Shown here: piece after piece, positions 13,036 to 28,100 of the stretch
Layout: every line of letters starts with the position of its first letter
How positions within the stretch are numbered: position 1 is the stretch's first letter
DNA from: Hydractinia symbiolongicarpus
Taxonomy: Eukaryota > Cnidaria > Hydrozoa > Anthoathecata > Hydractiniidae
Direction of reading: 5' to 3'
Length of the DNA: 64,000 nt
Assembly: GCF_029227915.1 (NCBI RefSeq)
Contig: NC_079881.1
Location: 32,337,501-32,401,500, forward strand
Notes under the pieces: model-generated
Database searches by the model: none
Told to the model about the DNA's origin: nothing
Seen by the model: only the letters and a program-made list of their open reading frames with translations
Program-made: the position numbers and the translations under genes

Positions 13036-13844
13036 CGCAGCATTTTCTCAAAAAAAATGTTATTCGTAACAACAAAAAAATAATCTTAATATTTGTAACA
13101 ACAGAATATTTAATGAAATAGGAAAATCGAAAACAAAGGAAAACTAGCAGCAGCACTAATTTTGAAATGAAATACCTGTTTTGAAGATGATTTTTACCGG
13201 ATAATATATTGTAGAAGGAATTAGGAGGAATGGAGTCATCAATGCTATAACAGTAATGTGTACTATCAGAAATCGTATATATAAGTACAAAATATTTTAC
13301 ATAAATATTTTACTAAACAAAACGTGAGATTATTACACTAACGCGTTTAGCATAGAAATGTGCACGCAAATCTTTACGTTTATTTTTGTTATTGTTTAGT
13401 GCTGCAATTTTGTGACTTTTAACACCATTATATTTTAATTTAAGTCTTTTAATTCATTAAATGTTGGTGTTCAATTCACACAATTTCAGGTTCTTATGTC
13501 TTTAGTTTTATAAATATGATTTGTTAGCACTATTTAAGAGTTACGCAAAGTAATTAACGAGAGGCAAACAAAAGAAAAATGACACCAAAAACATGTCAAC
13601 GATTAACTTACCCTTGGAACCGAGAAGAGGTGGATGTGGTGCAGAGGTGGAGGTGGTGCAGTGTTATTGTGCGAGCAATCTTGCAGAGGAGTACAGCAAA
13701 CCGGGAGGAGGTAAGTGGCCGATAATGAGCAAATTTGTTTGTTGCGGATGCTTCATTGTTGCGTATTGTTAAATGTTAATGTATTTACTATTATCACTGC
13801 AAAACTTATTTCTTAGACTGAATACCTTTAGTTTATTTAAAAGT

Positions 13845-14060
13845 TATAATGTTAAAATTGCATTTAAATATATTTAAAAAAGATAAAATATTAAAATTGC
13901 ATAAAAAATATTTAAAAGATAAAATGTTAAAATAGAATTTTAAAATATATAAAATGTTAAAATTTTATTTAAAAATATTTAAAAGATAAAATGTTAAAAT
14001 AGCATAAAAAAATATTTAAAAGACAAAATCTTAAAATATTAGACATTAAAATAATTATGA
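13845..14060. repeat. AT-rich short tandem repeat, about 45-bp units
   Basis: Variants of TATTTAAAAGATAAAATGTTAAAAT recur about five times with small length changes. Nothing coding is present. Confidence 0.6.
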
Positions 14061-14579
14061 AAAAAAAGGTCTAAAATTTAATTATAATCTGATATTAACA
14101 GCAGCACCCATGCGTGAACAGTAGGACGTAGCTTGAACAATCACCAGAATCACTATAATGCAAGAAATTATTTTTAAAAATATTTTTGAACATCAAATAC
14201 AGATTAGAAATAAAATAAACATTTCTCACCATATTTGCTGAAGACACAGTGATTAGAGGATTTCAGAGAGCATGTGGAGACGTGTATCTGTAGCTATCAT
14301 CTTCATCATTGGGGAAGCCAGGGTACAAAGGGAAGAGGTATTGGCAAAAAAAATGAGGGACACAGTGACGGATTCAGAATCTTCTAAAAACTCTTGCGGT
14401 AATTTAGTATTGTTTGGTTCAATTTATTCACATATTAGATTTAGAGTTAAAATATAAAATCATAATGATAAAAAGAGAATATAAAATTATAAAATATAAC
14501 ATAAAGTAAAAATTACTATATAAAATAAAATAATAAAATATAAAATTAAATTAAAATATTTATATAAAAGTTGCTATTT

Positions 14580-14810
14580 AAAATAATAATGATAAAAAAA
14601 GATATAAATAGTGAACTAATAAAACTTAAAATTAAGGGTAATAAGATCAGATAATATGTATAAAAGTTAAAATTAAATGTAATAATGATAAAAAGACATA
14701 AATAGTAAAATAATAAAATTTAAAAGTATGGGTAATACGATCAGATAGATTACAATATTATATATAAAAGTTAAAATTAAATGTAATAATGATAAAAAAA
14801 AGTTTAACCT
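14580..14810. repeat. AT-rich tandem repeat, about 100-bp units
   Basis: The string AATAATGATAAAAA recurs near 14584, 14681 and 14783. Between them GTAATA(A/C)GATCAGATA and AAAGTTAAAATTAAATG are also shared, giving two to three diverged units. Confidence 0.6.
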
Positions 14811-15814
14811 TGGGCCGCATTGTTCCTTTTTTCTCTTTTTGGGTATTTTAATTTAATGATCATAGTTTTCGTGGAGATAGTATAAATCAATGCATTAAAA
14901 AAATGTCCCTAATGTCTTTGTGAGATGTATATGAGACTGCATGTGAAACACATTTGAATTAAAGTATTAACTTGATCTTAAAGGCTGCAGGTTGTTGATA
15001 TTGCTAAATTGTGATTTTATAATAACTAACTACTTTCTGAATTTTTCTACAATTCCTGAATCCGTCACTGCATTGAACTTAACGTAAAACACAAACATAA
15101 AACATGGGGATATTAAAACAAAGCCGTCCCACAATAGACAGTAGTGGCTTATACTTTAAAACTGTTTTCCTTTTTGACCGAACGTTTTAAAAATGCCTTT
15201 TTTATTATTATTTAGCATTGGGAGCAGCACATCCTTACACACAGTTCTGTATTGGAAGCACGAATGCCCAGCTTAACCCAATTAGTCTTGTAGGAAAAAA
15301 ATAATGCAATGCACCGAAGAGATGAATGCAGACAGACATCACTTGTGTACAGTTACTGCAGCAATGCTTTTGCTCAACATGTCAAAACTTTTACGTTCCT
15401 GTTAAGCGTCATGCTAACATTTCTTTCTACGAAAATTATTTGCTGAAAACAGAGAACGCACATATATTGCTGTAAAATGATCAGCTCTGTCATTTTATAC
15501 ACATAGTTAGTATGCTACCCTTGCATATTTTTCACAGAACTTCTTGTTTTTTTACATTGATGGTCAAAGTCTCCAGCTAAAAGGTTTTTTAAGCAATCTA
15601 GTTACCGATACTTTGCTCAATTATAAGTTTTAAAGAATAGTACATTGTAGGCTTTTTTATGGCATATAAATATATGGTTTTAAAGGCAGAAAGAAAGTTA
15701 TGATATGCGATAAATTTATTTAGTTTTAAATAAAAACTTATACAAACGGCGATTTGTTTTAACTAATCTCCCTAATTTTAATTCAATTTTGCCTTTATTA
15801 GAACACAAATAATT

Positions 15815-17240
15815 ACAAAGCTATAGAATGATGCACGATATCTGGTTTTAAGAGAAAAAATACAGTCTTAATAACCAAAAATTTAGAAATATTTTAAAGA
15901 TAGTGTTATGCATATATATTAGTCATATTATGCATATTTTAATAATTATTGGTTCTTTTATTGGAATGAATGTTTTGGTAATTTTTGCAATAATAATGGA
16001 GAATTGCTCAGTAAATGAGGAGTGAAATATTGGTTTTGATTCACGAGTCTCGACAATAGTAAAGAAATATGTTTATTTCATCAAACTGAAAACAATATCA
16101 GAACAAAAAGAAACCCTGCAGATATTACTTACATCATTTTTTTACCCAATTGTACCCAAGATCTTACAAGCTTTTAGCTTTATTTTACAAGTAACTACGA
16201 AATTTTTAATTTTACTTTCGGTTACAGATTCATATAGAAATATATAAAAAAACAGAAGGGATATCAATATTTTGTCGTTTGTTGTACGTAGATTTTTTAA
16301 AACGTTAATCCTGTTTTCTAATTAGCGAAGGATTAAACTTTTTGTTTGGCTTTGTCCTAAAAACCAATAAGTTATAAACAAATTACGATCTTGTCCATTA
16401 TCCTTTTTTGATCAGAATAACACATGTTGTAAAAAACAAAACGTTTCTTCTTTTCGAACAAGTAATCATTTTCAGCATATTTTTCAAAAATATTATGTCA
16501 ATTTTTGACGCAAATGTGGCCTCAGTCAGTTAGAATTATTTTCCATCTCAAGACAGGAACAAAAAAAATTCTGAGCATGCTCAACACGTGGGTTAAACAT
16601 TTTGGAGCTATAGAGTGATTCACGATATTTTGTTTGTAGAAAAAAGTGTATAGGTACATTTTGTTTTTTAAGAATCATCACTCTCATTATCCCAAAATTA
16701 GGGAATATTTTAAATAATAATGTCAATACTTTGTTTGAACCATATATCACTTTAAAAGTCATATCATGCCTACTTAAAAAACTATTGGTTCTTTTATTGA
16801 CATAAATGTTTTAGTAATTTTTTGCAATCATAATATGATATTTGCTCAATAAAATATGAGTGAAGTATTGGTTTTGTAAGATTTAACAAAAGGTAAAAAA
16901 AATATTGAATCAAACCGAAAACAAGATTATTTTTTTTGATAAATTTTACATTGGGAAAAAAACATAAGCAACGCATTTAATTCACTTGAATTTTTACCCA
17001 ATTTTACATTTTAGCTTCATTTTACAACTACGAAATTATGGATGTTATTTTCAAGATTTATCTAATGCTCAAAAACGGATATCAATATTTTGTGTTCTGT
17101 TGTGGGTATATTTTTAAAAGTTAATCTTGTTTTCTAATTAGCGTAGGATTATTATTTTTGTTTGGTCTTTGTCGTAAAAACCGGTAGGTGATAACAAAAA
17201 AAATCGTGTCTATAATGCTTTTTTGATCAGAACGCTAATT
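15815..17240. repeat. Old direct duplication, two copies about 0.8 kb apart
   Basis: Landmarks of copy one recur in the same order in copy two: GCTATAGAATGATGCACGAT near 15821 against a one- or two-base variant near 16607; TTGGTTCTTTTATTG near 15949 and 16785; GTTTTCTAATTAGCG near 16313 and 17129; and TTTTTTGATCAGAA near 16406 and 17219. The spacing drifts from about 790 to 840 bp through small indels. No coding potential is evident. Confidence 0.7.
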
Positions 17241-18559
17241 ATCCTTCCTGGTCTGATCCGGGGAAAGTAGAATCGAGATCAATTAAAAATTAAAAATAAA
17301 ATTAAAATAAAATTAGTAAACCAATCAGATCGTTCTATTTCGTGAAAATTTTATTTCCGCCAGGATTACAATTCCCAAACTGTCTGCATGGAAATCTAAA
17401 TTATATTTGAAGATGTCATTAAAAAATAATACGCCGCCTCTTCTTAAGACAGATTACGACTAACTTAATTATTGTTTTAATCAGTAAGATTTCACACTTC
17501 TGAATGTTTAAAACATCATTTTGATATGCGAAAGAGCAAAGGCTTCTAGCAATTTATATACTACGAAAATCCTACATTGACATGCGAAATTAGATTTCTG
17601 AAGTATCAGTAAATAGCCCTTTTTTTATTCCAAACGCACCATTGTTTTATGGTTTTCTCTAAGAATTAAAAACAAAAATTACTAAAAAGAAAAAGGAAAA
17701 GAGAAAAAGAATAACAAACTTCTAAAGGACAACGTAATTCAAAAACAAGAAGTCCTGAAAATAAGATGATCAGGCAGGAAAAGTTTTACCTTATGTGTAG
17801 AAAAGTAAAAATACCAAAGGCAAATATACAATAATAAGGTCTTTGTAAAATAACTATTTCACAATTAAACATTTACCATTCATCATCAGAGACTGAATTG
17901 ATGAAATATTAATCATTATTACTTTAAAAGCAGAATCTTGTACAGGCAGAAAATTGAGGATGGAGTGTTTTCAGATAACAATAGAAGTATAAAGAAATAA
18001 ACCAAAGCTAAGTAATTTGCGTTAAGTAGAGTTAAGTAATGCAATTTTCGAACAAATTGATCACAACGCCAATCACAATTTCATTGACTGTTTTCTTTCT
18101 CTTGAATGGACTGCAAACATCTAAAACCTGTTAAATTTTTCGATTTCTTTCTTACGATGCATTTAAATATGCCAACACATTTCCAGCGATTGAAATTTGT
18201 ATTAACGAAAATTCCTACATTGTAACCAACATTAGATTGATCAAGAATTCACACAACCAAAAAATTAGGTAAGTAATTTTCACTGAAAGTTACATTCAGT
18301 CAAATGTTTCCCAGTCAACGTGTTGGTTTATCAAGAGTAGCTAACCTTTATCCATAACGTAAAATCTTGCTAATACGAAGAGAATAGAATATAATTAAGT
18401 AGAAGTAATTAGTCTGCAGTACAGGTCATAAAAATGATAATGAACGAAAAAAAAAATTGTAGCAAAGCTCTGTTGGTTTTAAATATCATATCAAAAATTT
18501 CAACCAAGTTATAAAAGAAAGTCCTAATCCTGAAGAATGGTGATTCTGAGCAGTAACAA

Positions 18560-18815
18560 ATACATGGACAATAATGTTGCATGTCGGTTTCACTCCTTGA
18601 TTCGAAGTTTCACAAAATAAAGGCTTGTAAGAAAAAGAATTAGATTGCATTATAAGTGGTCAAACGCTTAATGAGCTTGAACAATGTAAATGCAAAGACA
18701 ATAACGGCACACATTGGTTTCATTCCGTGGTTCCAGCATGTCAAAATAAAGGCTAGTAAGAAAAAGAATTAGATTGTATTTTCAGTGGTCAAACAATGAG
18801 TTTGAACAATGAAAA
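18560..18815. repeat. Tandem duplication, period about 129 bp
   Basis: Two copies share GTAAGAAAAAGAATTAGATT (near 18627 and 18757), an AAAATAAAGGCT lead, and AGTGGTCAAAC followed by a TGAACAATG tail. They differ at roughly one base in ten. No gene is seen between here and 22190 apart from AT-rich filler. Confidence 0.7.
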
Positions 18816-21800
18816 ATTTATGAAAAATATTGAAATGTGAATTAAAGACATTAATCAAAAGAAGGTTTAACTTTCATTTCCCTTTTATTTATAAAAGTAA
18901 GTACTTTAATAGTTCTTCTTCGCCACCTTGTCAGGCAGTGTAAAAAGCTTCTAAAACCACTTGATTTTATAAAAAAATAAAGTTTACTGTTAGAAAAGAG
19001 TCGAAAAGTCACAAGATTTATGGATATAGCCTGTCCAACATGGTAACCGGGATCACACGTTCAGGGAATGGCAGGCAATACAAAAAAGGTTGCAGAATGT
19101 CTGAGTAATGTACATAGTTCATCGGAAATGTTAAAGATAGTAGATGTAAATGGAAAAGTAGCTAATGCTCTTGTGCATGGCAAATGTTTAAAATTTTGAA
19201 CAAAGTTTCAAAAATTTACATTTCATTATTTGTGTATATTTGCCTTCAAAAGCAATTTGGATAACATAAACTATACAAGCATAAAAATAAAATTAAGGAG
19301 TTAAAAAACATGATCTGCCTTTCTTAAAATAAATCTACATTAGAAAGGACTTTAACGAGTTGAATTAGACGGTCAATTTGCATGCATAATACCGTTTGTT
19401 TTAATTTTGCTTAAAAAATATCGCATAAATTTAGAAATAGAAAAAAATTATTAGAGCTAAGATTTTGAAAAAGCTGTCTTGTTTTACATAAAAACTCACA
19501 TAATTAAAATGTGGTTTATAAATCAGGTGTGAGAATTTAAATTTCATTTTAATTTTTGCCAGGCAACAGAAATATGCAGAAGAAGAAAAAAAGATTTTAC
19601 TCCTGCTTCTAAAAAATTGCATTTGGCGCGAAAATTGTAATTCGACAAGATAAAAACATCCTTCCGATATAGGTGGACATTTTGTTGTCTTGTGACCAGT
19701 CAGGGCCAGGTCATTTGTTAAAGCCATTCGAATTAAAGCCTTACAAGACCTGGAGACAAGGTTGCCATTCAGCATTTTAAATCATTCACCTTTTGTCGTG
19801 AAAAAGCTGTCGTCATGTCGTGAAGGTTTAAATGCAAAAGAGATTTAAACAGTCAAAAAGCAATACACCATGCTGATTTTTTTCGAATTTAGAAACAACA
19901 ATTCTCTCTAATAAGGTTTTTTAGGGATGTTTTTGCCTGAAACGAGATCTACTTTTATTTAGATTAGAAGCCATAGTGGTGAATTTAGATATCATGTTCT
20001 TGCAGCTCTTGTAGAAGGTATATACATCCATGAATCACAATTTTTCCACTAACACAAAAAATCTGCATTAAGACGCAACAAATACTGTGATTATCTTATT
20101 CTCCATCACAGAATTTTGAGAACTCTTTTTAACTTATGCATCTAATAAATAAGGTTAAAGGTTGAGAGATTTAATTTCTTATTAAAATGGCGCCTAATCA
20201 AATGCGATGTCTATTTTTAGACCTATTTTTATCACACAAATATAATACAGGTTTTGTGTTGTCATGTTGCACAAATTTTAAAAAAGTCACTTCCCGATTC
20301 GATTGAAAATTTAGAAGCGTTTGACCAATATTTTCATAACAACATCACTTCCTGAAACAATAAAAAATTTGAACGCATGCTAATTTAACTATACTGAATC
20401 AAAAGTTTCAAATAACATGAAATTCGGGAATTGTGTATCCGGAAAGCTGTCTCAAAGAAAGGAATGCTAATCTGAAAAGGTTTTGTTAATTTTTTTTTTT
20501 TTTTCAAGACTTTGTGAGAAGAGAAAAACATTTTTAGTTATTCAAGATTTCTTCTTAAAGATTTTCACATAACTGCAATTAAGACTTCCTTTTTTTCACC
20601 AACGATCTAAATTGTATCATAAACACTCTTGGAAAAGAAAATCTTACTTATATAGAATAGTTTAGAAAATTGATAAAAATGTGAAATTTAGATGAAAGAA
20701 ATTCTCAAATGTGTCTTTGTGAGAATGAAAAAACGCAGAAATAGCAATGCAAAAAATAAAAAATATTGTAAGGTGGAGATCATGTTTAATAACCCATTTT
20801 TCGTCGTTAAAAAAATAATTAAGGCAACAACCAGGATGGATACACTCAAATACGCCCCTTTTAAAAAATGAATATTTTATTAATAAGTTATATTTGGAAT
20901 GCTTTCTGACCTTGTTGTAAGATTCTTAGATGATTATTTAGATTTTTGTGATGAGTCAAAATGGTAAACACTAGCTTTGCCTTAATATTTTAATACCTTT
21001 AGAAAAGTATGAATGTTGAGTGTCAGCGTGTAAATTATTCTTGCAAAAGTAATTTTCAAAAAGTACTGTAAAGTTGAATTTTAAATCAAAGTTAAAGTTA
21101 AAAAAAAGTAAAATTATTTTCTAAATAAAAGCAAAGAGGAACTTTTCTTTTTTTGAAAAATCTAATTGACTCGTTGAAACTCCTTGGTCACGATTGGCAA
21201 GAAAATTTGATTACACTCAATTTGACAAACGGTTTAAAAAGCATTTTGGAGTGAATTAAATACAACGAATTGTTAAATAATTTAGTTTCAGCATTTTAGA
21301 AATCCACAGGGCTTAAAACTTTAATTTGACAGAATTCGAGATAAATTTCTCCTCTAAAGGTAATAGCAGCTGATTGTTATGTAATAAAAGCGTGTAAATG
21401 GAAATCTAGAATTATTTAGCTGGGCTGCGATATTATCAATTTCTACTAGACATCTTTTATCATTTAAGTTGAAACTAGCGAAACATTATATATCTTTTTT
21501 ATTATTGCACAGTGGTATCACCGTTATCATAAGCGAAAGAAAACGTAAGCAAGATATGAGAGCTGCTGCTAAATAAATTTAGATATCCAACATTTAAATG
21601 TTTAATTAATCGTGTTTTATCTCTATTGATGATATATGTTAACAAAAATATTACAATTTTAAAAGTCAAAATGATACATATAAACGTTATCAACATTTGA
21701 CAATGGATAAAATTTTCCCCTCATACGTATAATTATGCATATATTTTTCAATGAAGCTATCTGTTTAACAGACAATCTATGCCCGAATTATCTCTCCATT

Positions 21801-22191
21801 CTGAAACATTCTCATAGTTCTGGATGTTAGCATTTGGCTTAAACAGGAAGACAAAACTGATATGACGAGCAACTCACACTGTTACGTAATGAACACAAGT
21901 ATGAAATCTATTTGCATAAACCTCTGAGGGTACTTGCATTTTAGTCTTCCTACAAAACTGTTGAGAAAAGCAAAACATTTATGCTGCAATACACAGCTGC
22001 ATGTAACGACGTATACTCCCTTTTACAAGAAAAAAGATGAAGGCATTAGTAAAACGTTCGGTATCACTAAGGTTAAAACGGAACAAAGTATAAACCACTA
22101 CTTCTTAGAAATTAAGAAAAAGTAATTGTCCCTCCACAGCCAATCATTTCACTTACATACCAAACTTACAAGAAACTTAAATAGAAGGTGG
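18816..22191. other. Intergenic AT-rich DNA, nothing recognised
   Basis: Only short open frames occur (longest about 114 codons at 19431-19775 on the minus strand, hydrophobic tail, low complexity), and none has splice context or recognisable motifs. The segment lies beyond the 3' end of the minus-strand gene that stops at 22192. Confidence 0.5.
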
Positions 22192-25100
22192 CTATGGAGG
22201 GGTGGGACGGCTATAAAGGGCGGGACGACGATTAACACGGAATGACAATGGGCGGGGGGTAGATGGTGTTGGATTAGAAGTTATCGGAGGAAAGAAAGTA
22301 GGCAAATGAGGTGGAGTTGGTGGCGTAGGTGGGCGTGGTGGTGTAGGTGGGCCTGGAGGTGTTGATGGAGTGTGGAATGAGAAGCGGGGATAACGTCGTT
22401 TGGAAGAAATGGGTGTTGATTGGTTTGTTGGCTGGATTGGTGGTGGAACGGGGGAATATGCTGGAGAGTTAGGGTGTTCACAAGGGAATGGTGGATTCTG
22501 CGGGGAGGACGAACATGGACATAACGTAGACGAAGACAACGAAACACACGGCACAGACAAACAACGAGGCGCACATACAGTTACAGATGACGATGATAAA
22601 GAAAGGGGTATTGGTGGAAGTTTTGGAACAGGTAAACAACGATTAGGAATAAGGGAACGGGGTGATGGTGGATTGGAAAGTGGTGGAGACCGATCCCTGG
22701 CTGCCCCCCTCTGTTGTACGTTATTCTCTAGTGCCTAAAACAAAGGTTGGATAAATGTCCAAGTTTTGCCTTATAACATGAGTAAAAACTCTAGCATTGA
22801 ATGTAAAGAATGCACAAATATTCTGAATAATGTTCCACATAAAAGGCAAGTCAATTATCTCACTTTTGATTTTTCCTTGTAGAAAGTTTAATGTAAATTT
22901 TGCACTACAGAACAAGGAACGCAAAGACTATTACAGAAAACCATACTTATTTATATATTCATTTTCATCATTTTATCCAATGTTATTTTTGTCATTTTAC
23001 CCAAAATTAACGTTTTTGTATATAGCTAAAATAAAATTTAAACCACTTAAGTCTTACACAAGAAAATCCATGAATTTTAAGCAGAGTAAATTAAGCCGGC
23101 AAGAATTTCAACATAGATTGTGAACAGAAAATAACCAACCAATCTTATTTTTGGAACATTTAAAATCTTAGTGTGTTAATAAACGTTAAGCAATAATCGG
23201 TAAAAGATTTACTCGGTCGAAAATATAGTCAGTTAAAATGGTTTGTTGGCAAAAAACATCACTACAAAGTATTAGTCCCAGAGCTAAAACTTGGTCACTT
23301 TTGCAGATGGTTCAAGACGAACGTCTTTCTTGTTTTTATTTACATTGCTTCGAAATATTAGTTATTTTTCTCTTCTTGATTATAATTCGTAAGCATAAGA
23401 AAAAATTAGATAAATGTTAAAACAGTAGCGCCAAAATGATCAAAAAATCACAACTGTTCGTCCGAAGCCTAATTTATAAAAACAGGAGTTTCGAAAATGA
23501 ACCAAATGTAAATGTTATCTTACTGGCTTCTTATTTGTACGCGTGTTTGCAATTTCAATGAACTTATAGAATTCTTTTATACTGGGTACTTATAACGATT
23601 AGTGAAGTATATTATGGACGGATGATGAAAAAAATATTCTACATTGTCGCTAACACAAGCAGCAAAACAAGTAAACATGACATTTTAGAAAGGCTATCAC
23701 ACTTATCTTGGTTAGTCATTGAACTTAAAGTTTCTTTAAGGTATCTCTAAAAGAGCTGGTGCAGTTCTGTACAGAGCTTCAAATTATTATTTTATAAAAA
23801 TTACCTCCACGCGAGCCTCCAAAGCAGAAACTCTCTCCTCTTGTGTGCGCATGTATAATCTCAGCCATTCTGGTGCGTTCTGAAAATAAGATAATTGGTA
23901 TCAATATTACTAAGAAATACATTTATGACGCAAATGGTTAATTTATTGACTTTAAATAAAATGATTTTTAATTAGTGGTAGCATATAGGGCACAATGTAA
24001 TTTGGGATTAATTTTGGACGAGTAGCTTACGAAAGGAATTCTGTTAGGTTTAGGTTGTAAAAACTGTCGAAATGATTAACATTTTTCTCATCGCAGAAGT
24101 AATACTTGCTATTTTATTAAGAATATTGGACTATTTTTAAAGATCACACACACTAAGCAGTACCCAATTATCAAGACACGATATACGTTAAACATAAACT
24201 TCGTTATTCCTGCTGTAACGTTTCTTAATTTCTCTAATCCGTTAACTCCACTCTCAAAGATTGCAAATAGGTCTTAATTTGACACAAGTGTGTCTTTTTA
24301 AAACAAACTCGTAATCAACGTGTCTGTAGCAAAAGTTAACTGAACATTTTAATGCATCGTACCTTATTTATGTAATTCCGACTAAATGTAAAAATAAATT
24401 ACTTACTTCAAGCCAATTTTGTAAGTTTGGAGGAGGATCAAGTCTAGATAAAAAGTATACGGAGTCATTATAAATTACGGACAATGGTGGAACAACGACT
24501 TAGGAGATATAGTGAAAGAATAAAAAGCTTCAGGAATTAGAGCATGCCGATTATAAAAAAATAAAAATAATACTGAGAAATCGTTTGCATAGAGCTAGTT
24601 ACGGATTTCCACTGCATTAGAGAAGTTGGTTAAATAAAAAAAGATGTTATAAATAATTGAATAGAATAATGCGATATCTTAAAAGAGTCAACACGTTTGA
24701 AACAATAGTTAGTAGTTCATTGAGTATTTCATTCTACGAGCATATTCCGAAAAGACCATGCTTTTTATACGATAATCAGTCCACTGGCAAAGTTTAATGG
24801 GATATCTAACATCACACGACATTGTCATCTACTATTTTTATCTGTTTTGCGTCGCATAGAAATAAGATGTGGCAATGTTTTGACCCATTTGAAAAAACAA
24901 AACTGATTTTTTCTTTTCTCAGTTCTGCTAAAAACATTCGAAATAGAACTTACGCGTTACATCAAAAGTCGTGTGCGCTCTAATAAAAGAAACTTTTCTT
25001 CTGAAGTGAGAATTACCATATTTGTGACTTTAATTTGTAGGATGAACAAAAGTTGACGTATTTCTTATTATCTCGCCTATAATAAGGCAGCTCTAACATG

Positions 25101-28100
25101 TGATTATTTTAAACAAAGTCATCACAGCCTCAACTTCCTTCATCAAAAGTCGTTTAATTGTTCTATGTACAAAAGTAATTCGAATTTGAATTCATACCAC
25201 GAAGGAAGTTTTACATGTTTTTACGTGATTTCGTTTGTCCAACGATTTCCATCCTTACTATTACGAAACGTGTTTTTGCTAGCTTCATATTTATTTTATG
25301 CAGACATTTAGGAAAATATGTGTTTTTAGGAAAATGTAACATTAACTTAAGGTACACACTTCCCAAGGGAATTTTTTTCCTTCACAAAAGTAAAAATCTC
25401 TATAATAATAGCCGTTGTGTGTCTGTCTCTGCTCAAGATGGTAGCTTAGCTGCGCAGTAGCGAGGCGCACACAATGCGGTATAAAAAAGATGGGTGAGCC
25501 CGTGGATTTTTGTACTCGCCACCGACTATTACAACAATTCGGTGTGTGTTGTGATGTCTTAACTGTCGGATGATCTGTTTATTGTCATAAATAAAAAAGA
25601 ATTGTTTATCTGTTTGTTTATTTATCCCTATCCCCCCTCCCTTGTTAACCCTTTTTTGCTTTGCCGCATAACTATGGTATATATTAGAGACATGCGTGCT
25701 GAAACCTTTAATATTGTCCTGAAACCTTTAATATTGTCTCTTTATTAAAACAACCATATAAATTTTATTATAATCATAATAATCGGCAAAATTTTACAAC
25801 TTTATCTTGATTATTCTCAGAAGTTATGAGATATATATCTTTTTATCCCCATAGCCAATTTTCTTTCACCTTAGGATTTCAGCAAAGATTGTTTTAAATG
25901 TTAGTTACAATTTGACAGAATCTTATATTTGCATTGTTTATAAAAAAAGAAATCAAGAGATCGGACAAAACAAAAAAAAACTGATTAGAAACTTCAAATC
26001 AACTGAGTTGTATCGTATACCTATACTTATGTATATATTATATATATTATAATATATACAAATATTATATATTATATTATATTATATACATATATTATTA
26101 CTCATTGCACACAATTATACTTGTGTGCAATGAGTTCGTTTCGGGTAAATCGTTGTTACATGAACATTTTAAGGACGAAAGAAAATTGTGAAAAAAGGCG
26201 CAAAAAAAATTATTTGTAGAATTGGACGAAAGCGACGAGTTAATACATATATGTTTTTAGATTTTATAAATGTATTATTCCCACAATGAATTACGAAACT
26301 GACAATTGATACTGAACAACATGCCCTACACAAAGAAGTGAGCATCTATTTATAGTAAGTATTTTTTAGTTCGTGAGTTCTTTCATCTTATATATTAATT
26401 CCCTTGCGTGAGTAAAACTGTGAGTCCACGACACGGAAATCACGGGTCACTTTCTTATGATGTGGCTGTACGCTAAAATTTAACTAAAAAGATTAGGGAT
26501 GTACTTCATACAAATCGCACATAAGGTGTAAATATATAACCCGCTGCTAATAACGATATAAATATATATACCCTAATGCCAAAAAACTCTTTGTTAGCAT
26601 ATATATATAGGTATCGCTACATATGAAACGGTATTCGATATTCACAAAGCATACGGACTGTTAAATGAAGTTCCTAGCATAAAACGGAAATTGTGTTTAC
26701 GAAAAAGATGGCTGTTCTTTTTTAGTATTCTCTACTCTTTCATTCAAAATAAATCTTTAAAAAAACATTTGAAGAAGAGCATGGTTTTATAAATTAATCA
26801 TAGCAAGGTTCTGTAAGGTTTTTTCATGTTTTATTTCCAGTTTTGATTATATTATTGTTGCCAGACATGTTTTATAGCTAGCATCATAAAAAGCTAACCA
26901 CCAACAACAACTAGCTAGCTAGCTAGGAATATATATATATAGCTATATATGTAGCCATGTTCTTTATACCTAGCTAAGTCTCCAGTTTATATTTAAGTGA
27001 CTAGCTATTAGCTGATGTAGCTAGCTAATGCTAGCTTTAAACTAAAGATTCCCAGTATATATATTCCCACAAAACCCATCAAACGTTATTAACCCTGAAG
27101 ATTTTTTTTTTTTGGTTTCCGAAGTTCTTTTCCTCCAAATATTCTGAAAATAAAGTTCAGAAATTACGTATTCTTAAAATGTAAATTTAATTTGTTTCAA
27201 ATTGTGGTTTTGACATTTTCATGTAAGAATTTGTGGGCAAAAACCTTAATCAGCATGCTAAAAGAACTGACTTTTCATAATTTAGATTTACTAAACACAA
27301 CCATTTTCTTACATTTAGTGTAAACTTTTGTGCGTATGGCTTATATTTAATACAAAGAGCTACTTTGTTGATTTTAATTTTATACTCTTTGTAAGCTATT
27401 TTTTTCTTCTTTTTGACATTTTGAATTAACTTATTGTTGTAGAAGGCATATAATATACATGCATATAAAAAAATGGAATTTTGCAAATTTCTGTTTTACC
27501 ACTCAATTTTTACATTTTATAAGTTATTTGGAACAGAATGGTATGAAATAGACCAAAATACCTGATCTTAGTTGTTTTTAATTTACAGGCTGTGTCTGTG
27601 AAACTTTAAGGGGAACATTTGGTGGAAGACAATGGCATGACATATACTGATAGAACTGATTTTTGTTGTGTTAGATGTTATATCTGAACCTTTTTGACAT
27701 TTTATGTTAATTTTGCGAGGAAGGACCATATATATATACACAGAAGAAGAATTCAATTTTACACCTTGCAAGCTTTGTTTTTCTATACTTTGTATAAATT
27801 CTTACTGGGGAGGACTCCGTGCAATATATCGAAATGACTGATCATTCTCGATTTAAATTTGATGTGTTCTAAATCGTATATAGTTTTGGAAATTTTGTGT
27901 AAGATTTAATGGGTAAGGGCTAGATGCAATATGTCAAAAAAACTTTTTTTGTTGAATCAGAAGCACTCCCTACAACCATTCTTTTTTTTGCAGTTTGTGA
28001 AGCTTTTCTGAGGAAAGAGTGTATGCAATATTATCGAAATAACTGATTTTTGTTGCAAACTGTCTTTCTTAGGCATTTTGGATTAAAGATTGTTTTAGAG

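Noticed and set aside
22281-22738. Overlapping open frames opposite or out of frame with the proline-rich exon
   Set aside because: The minus-strand reading that starts at the GTTTTAG acceptor (22734) continues the coiled-coil exon in phase, so the others are shadows.
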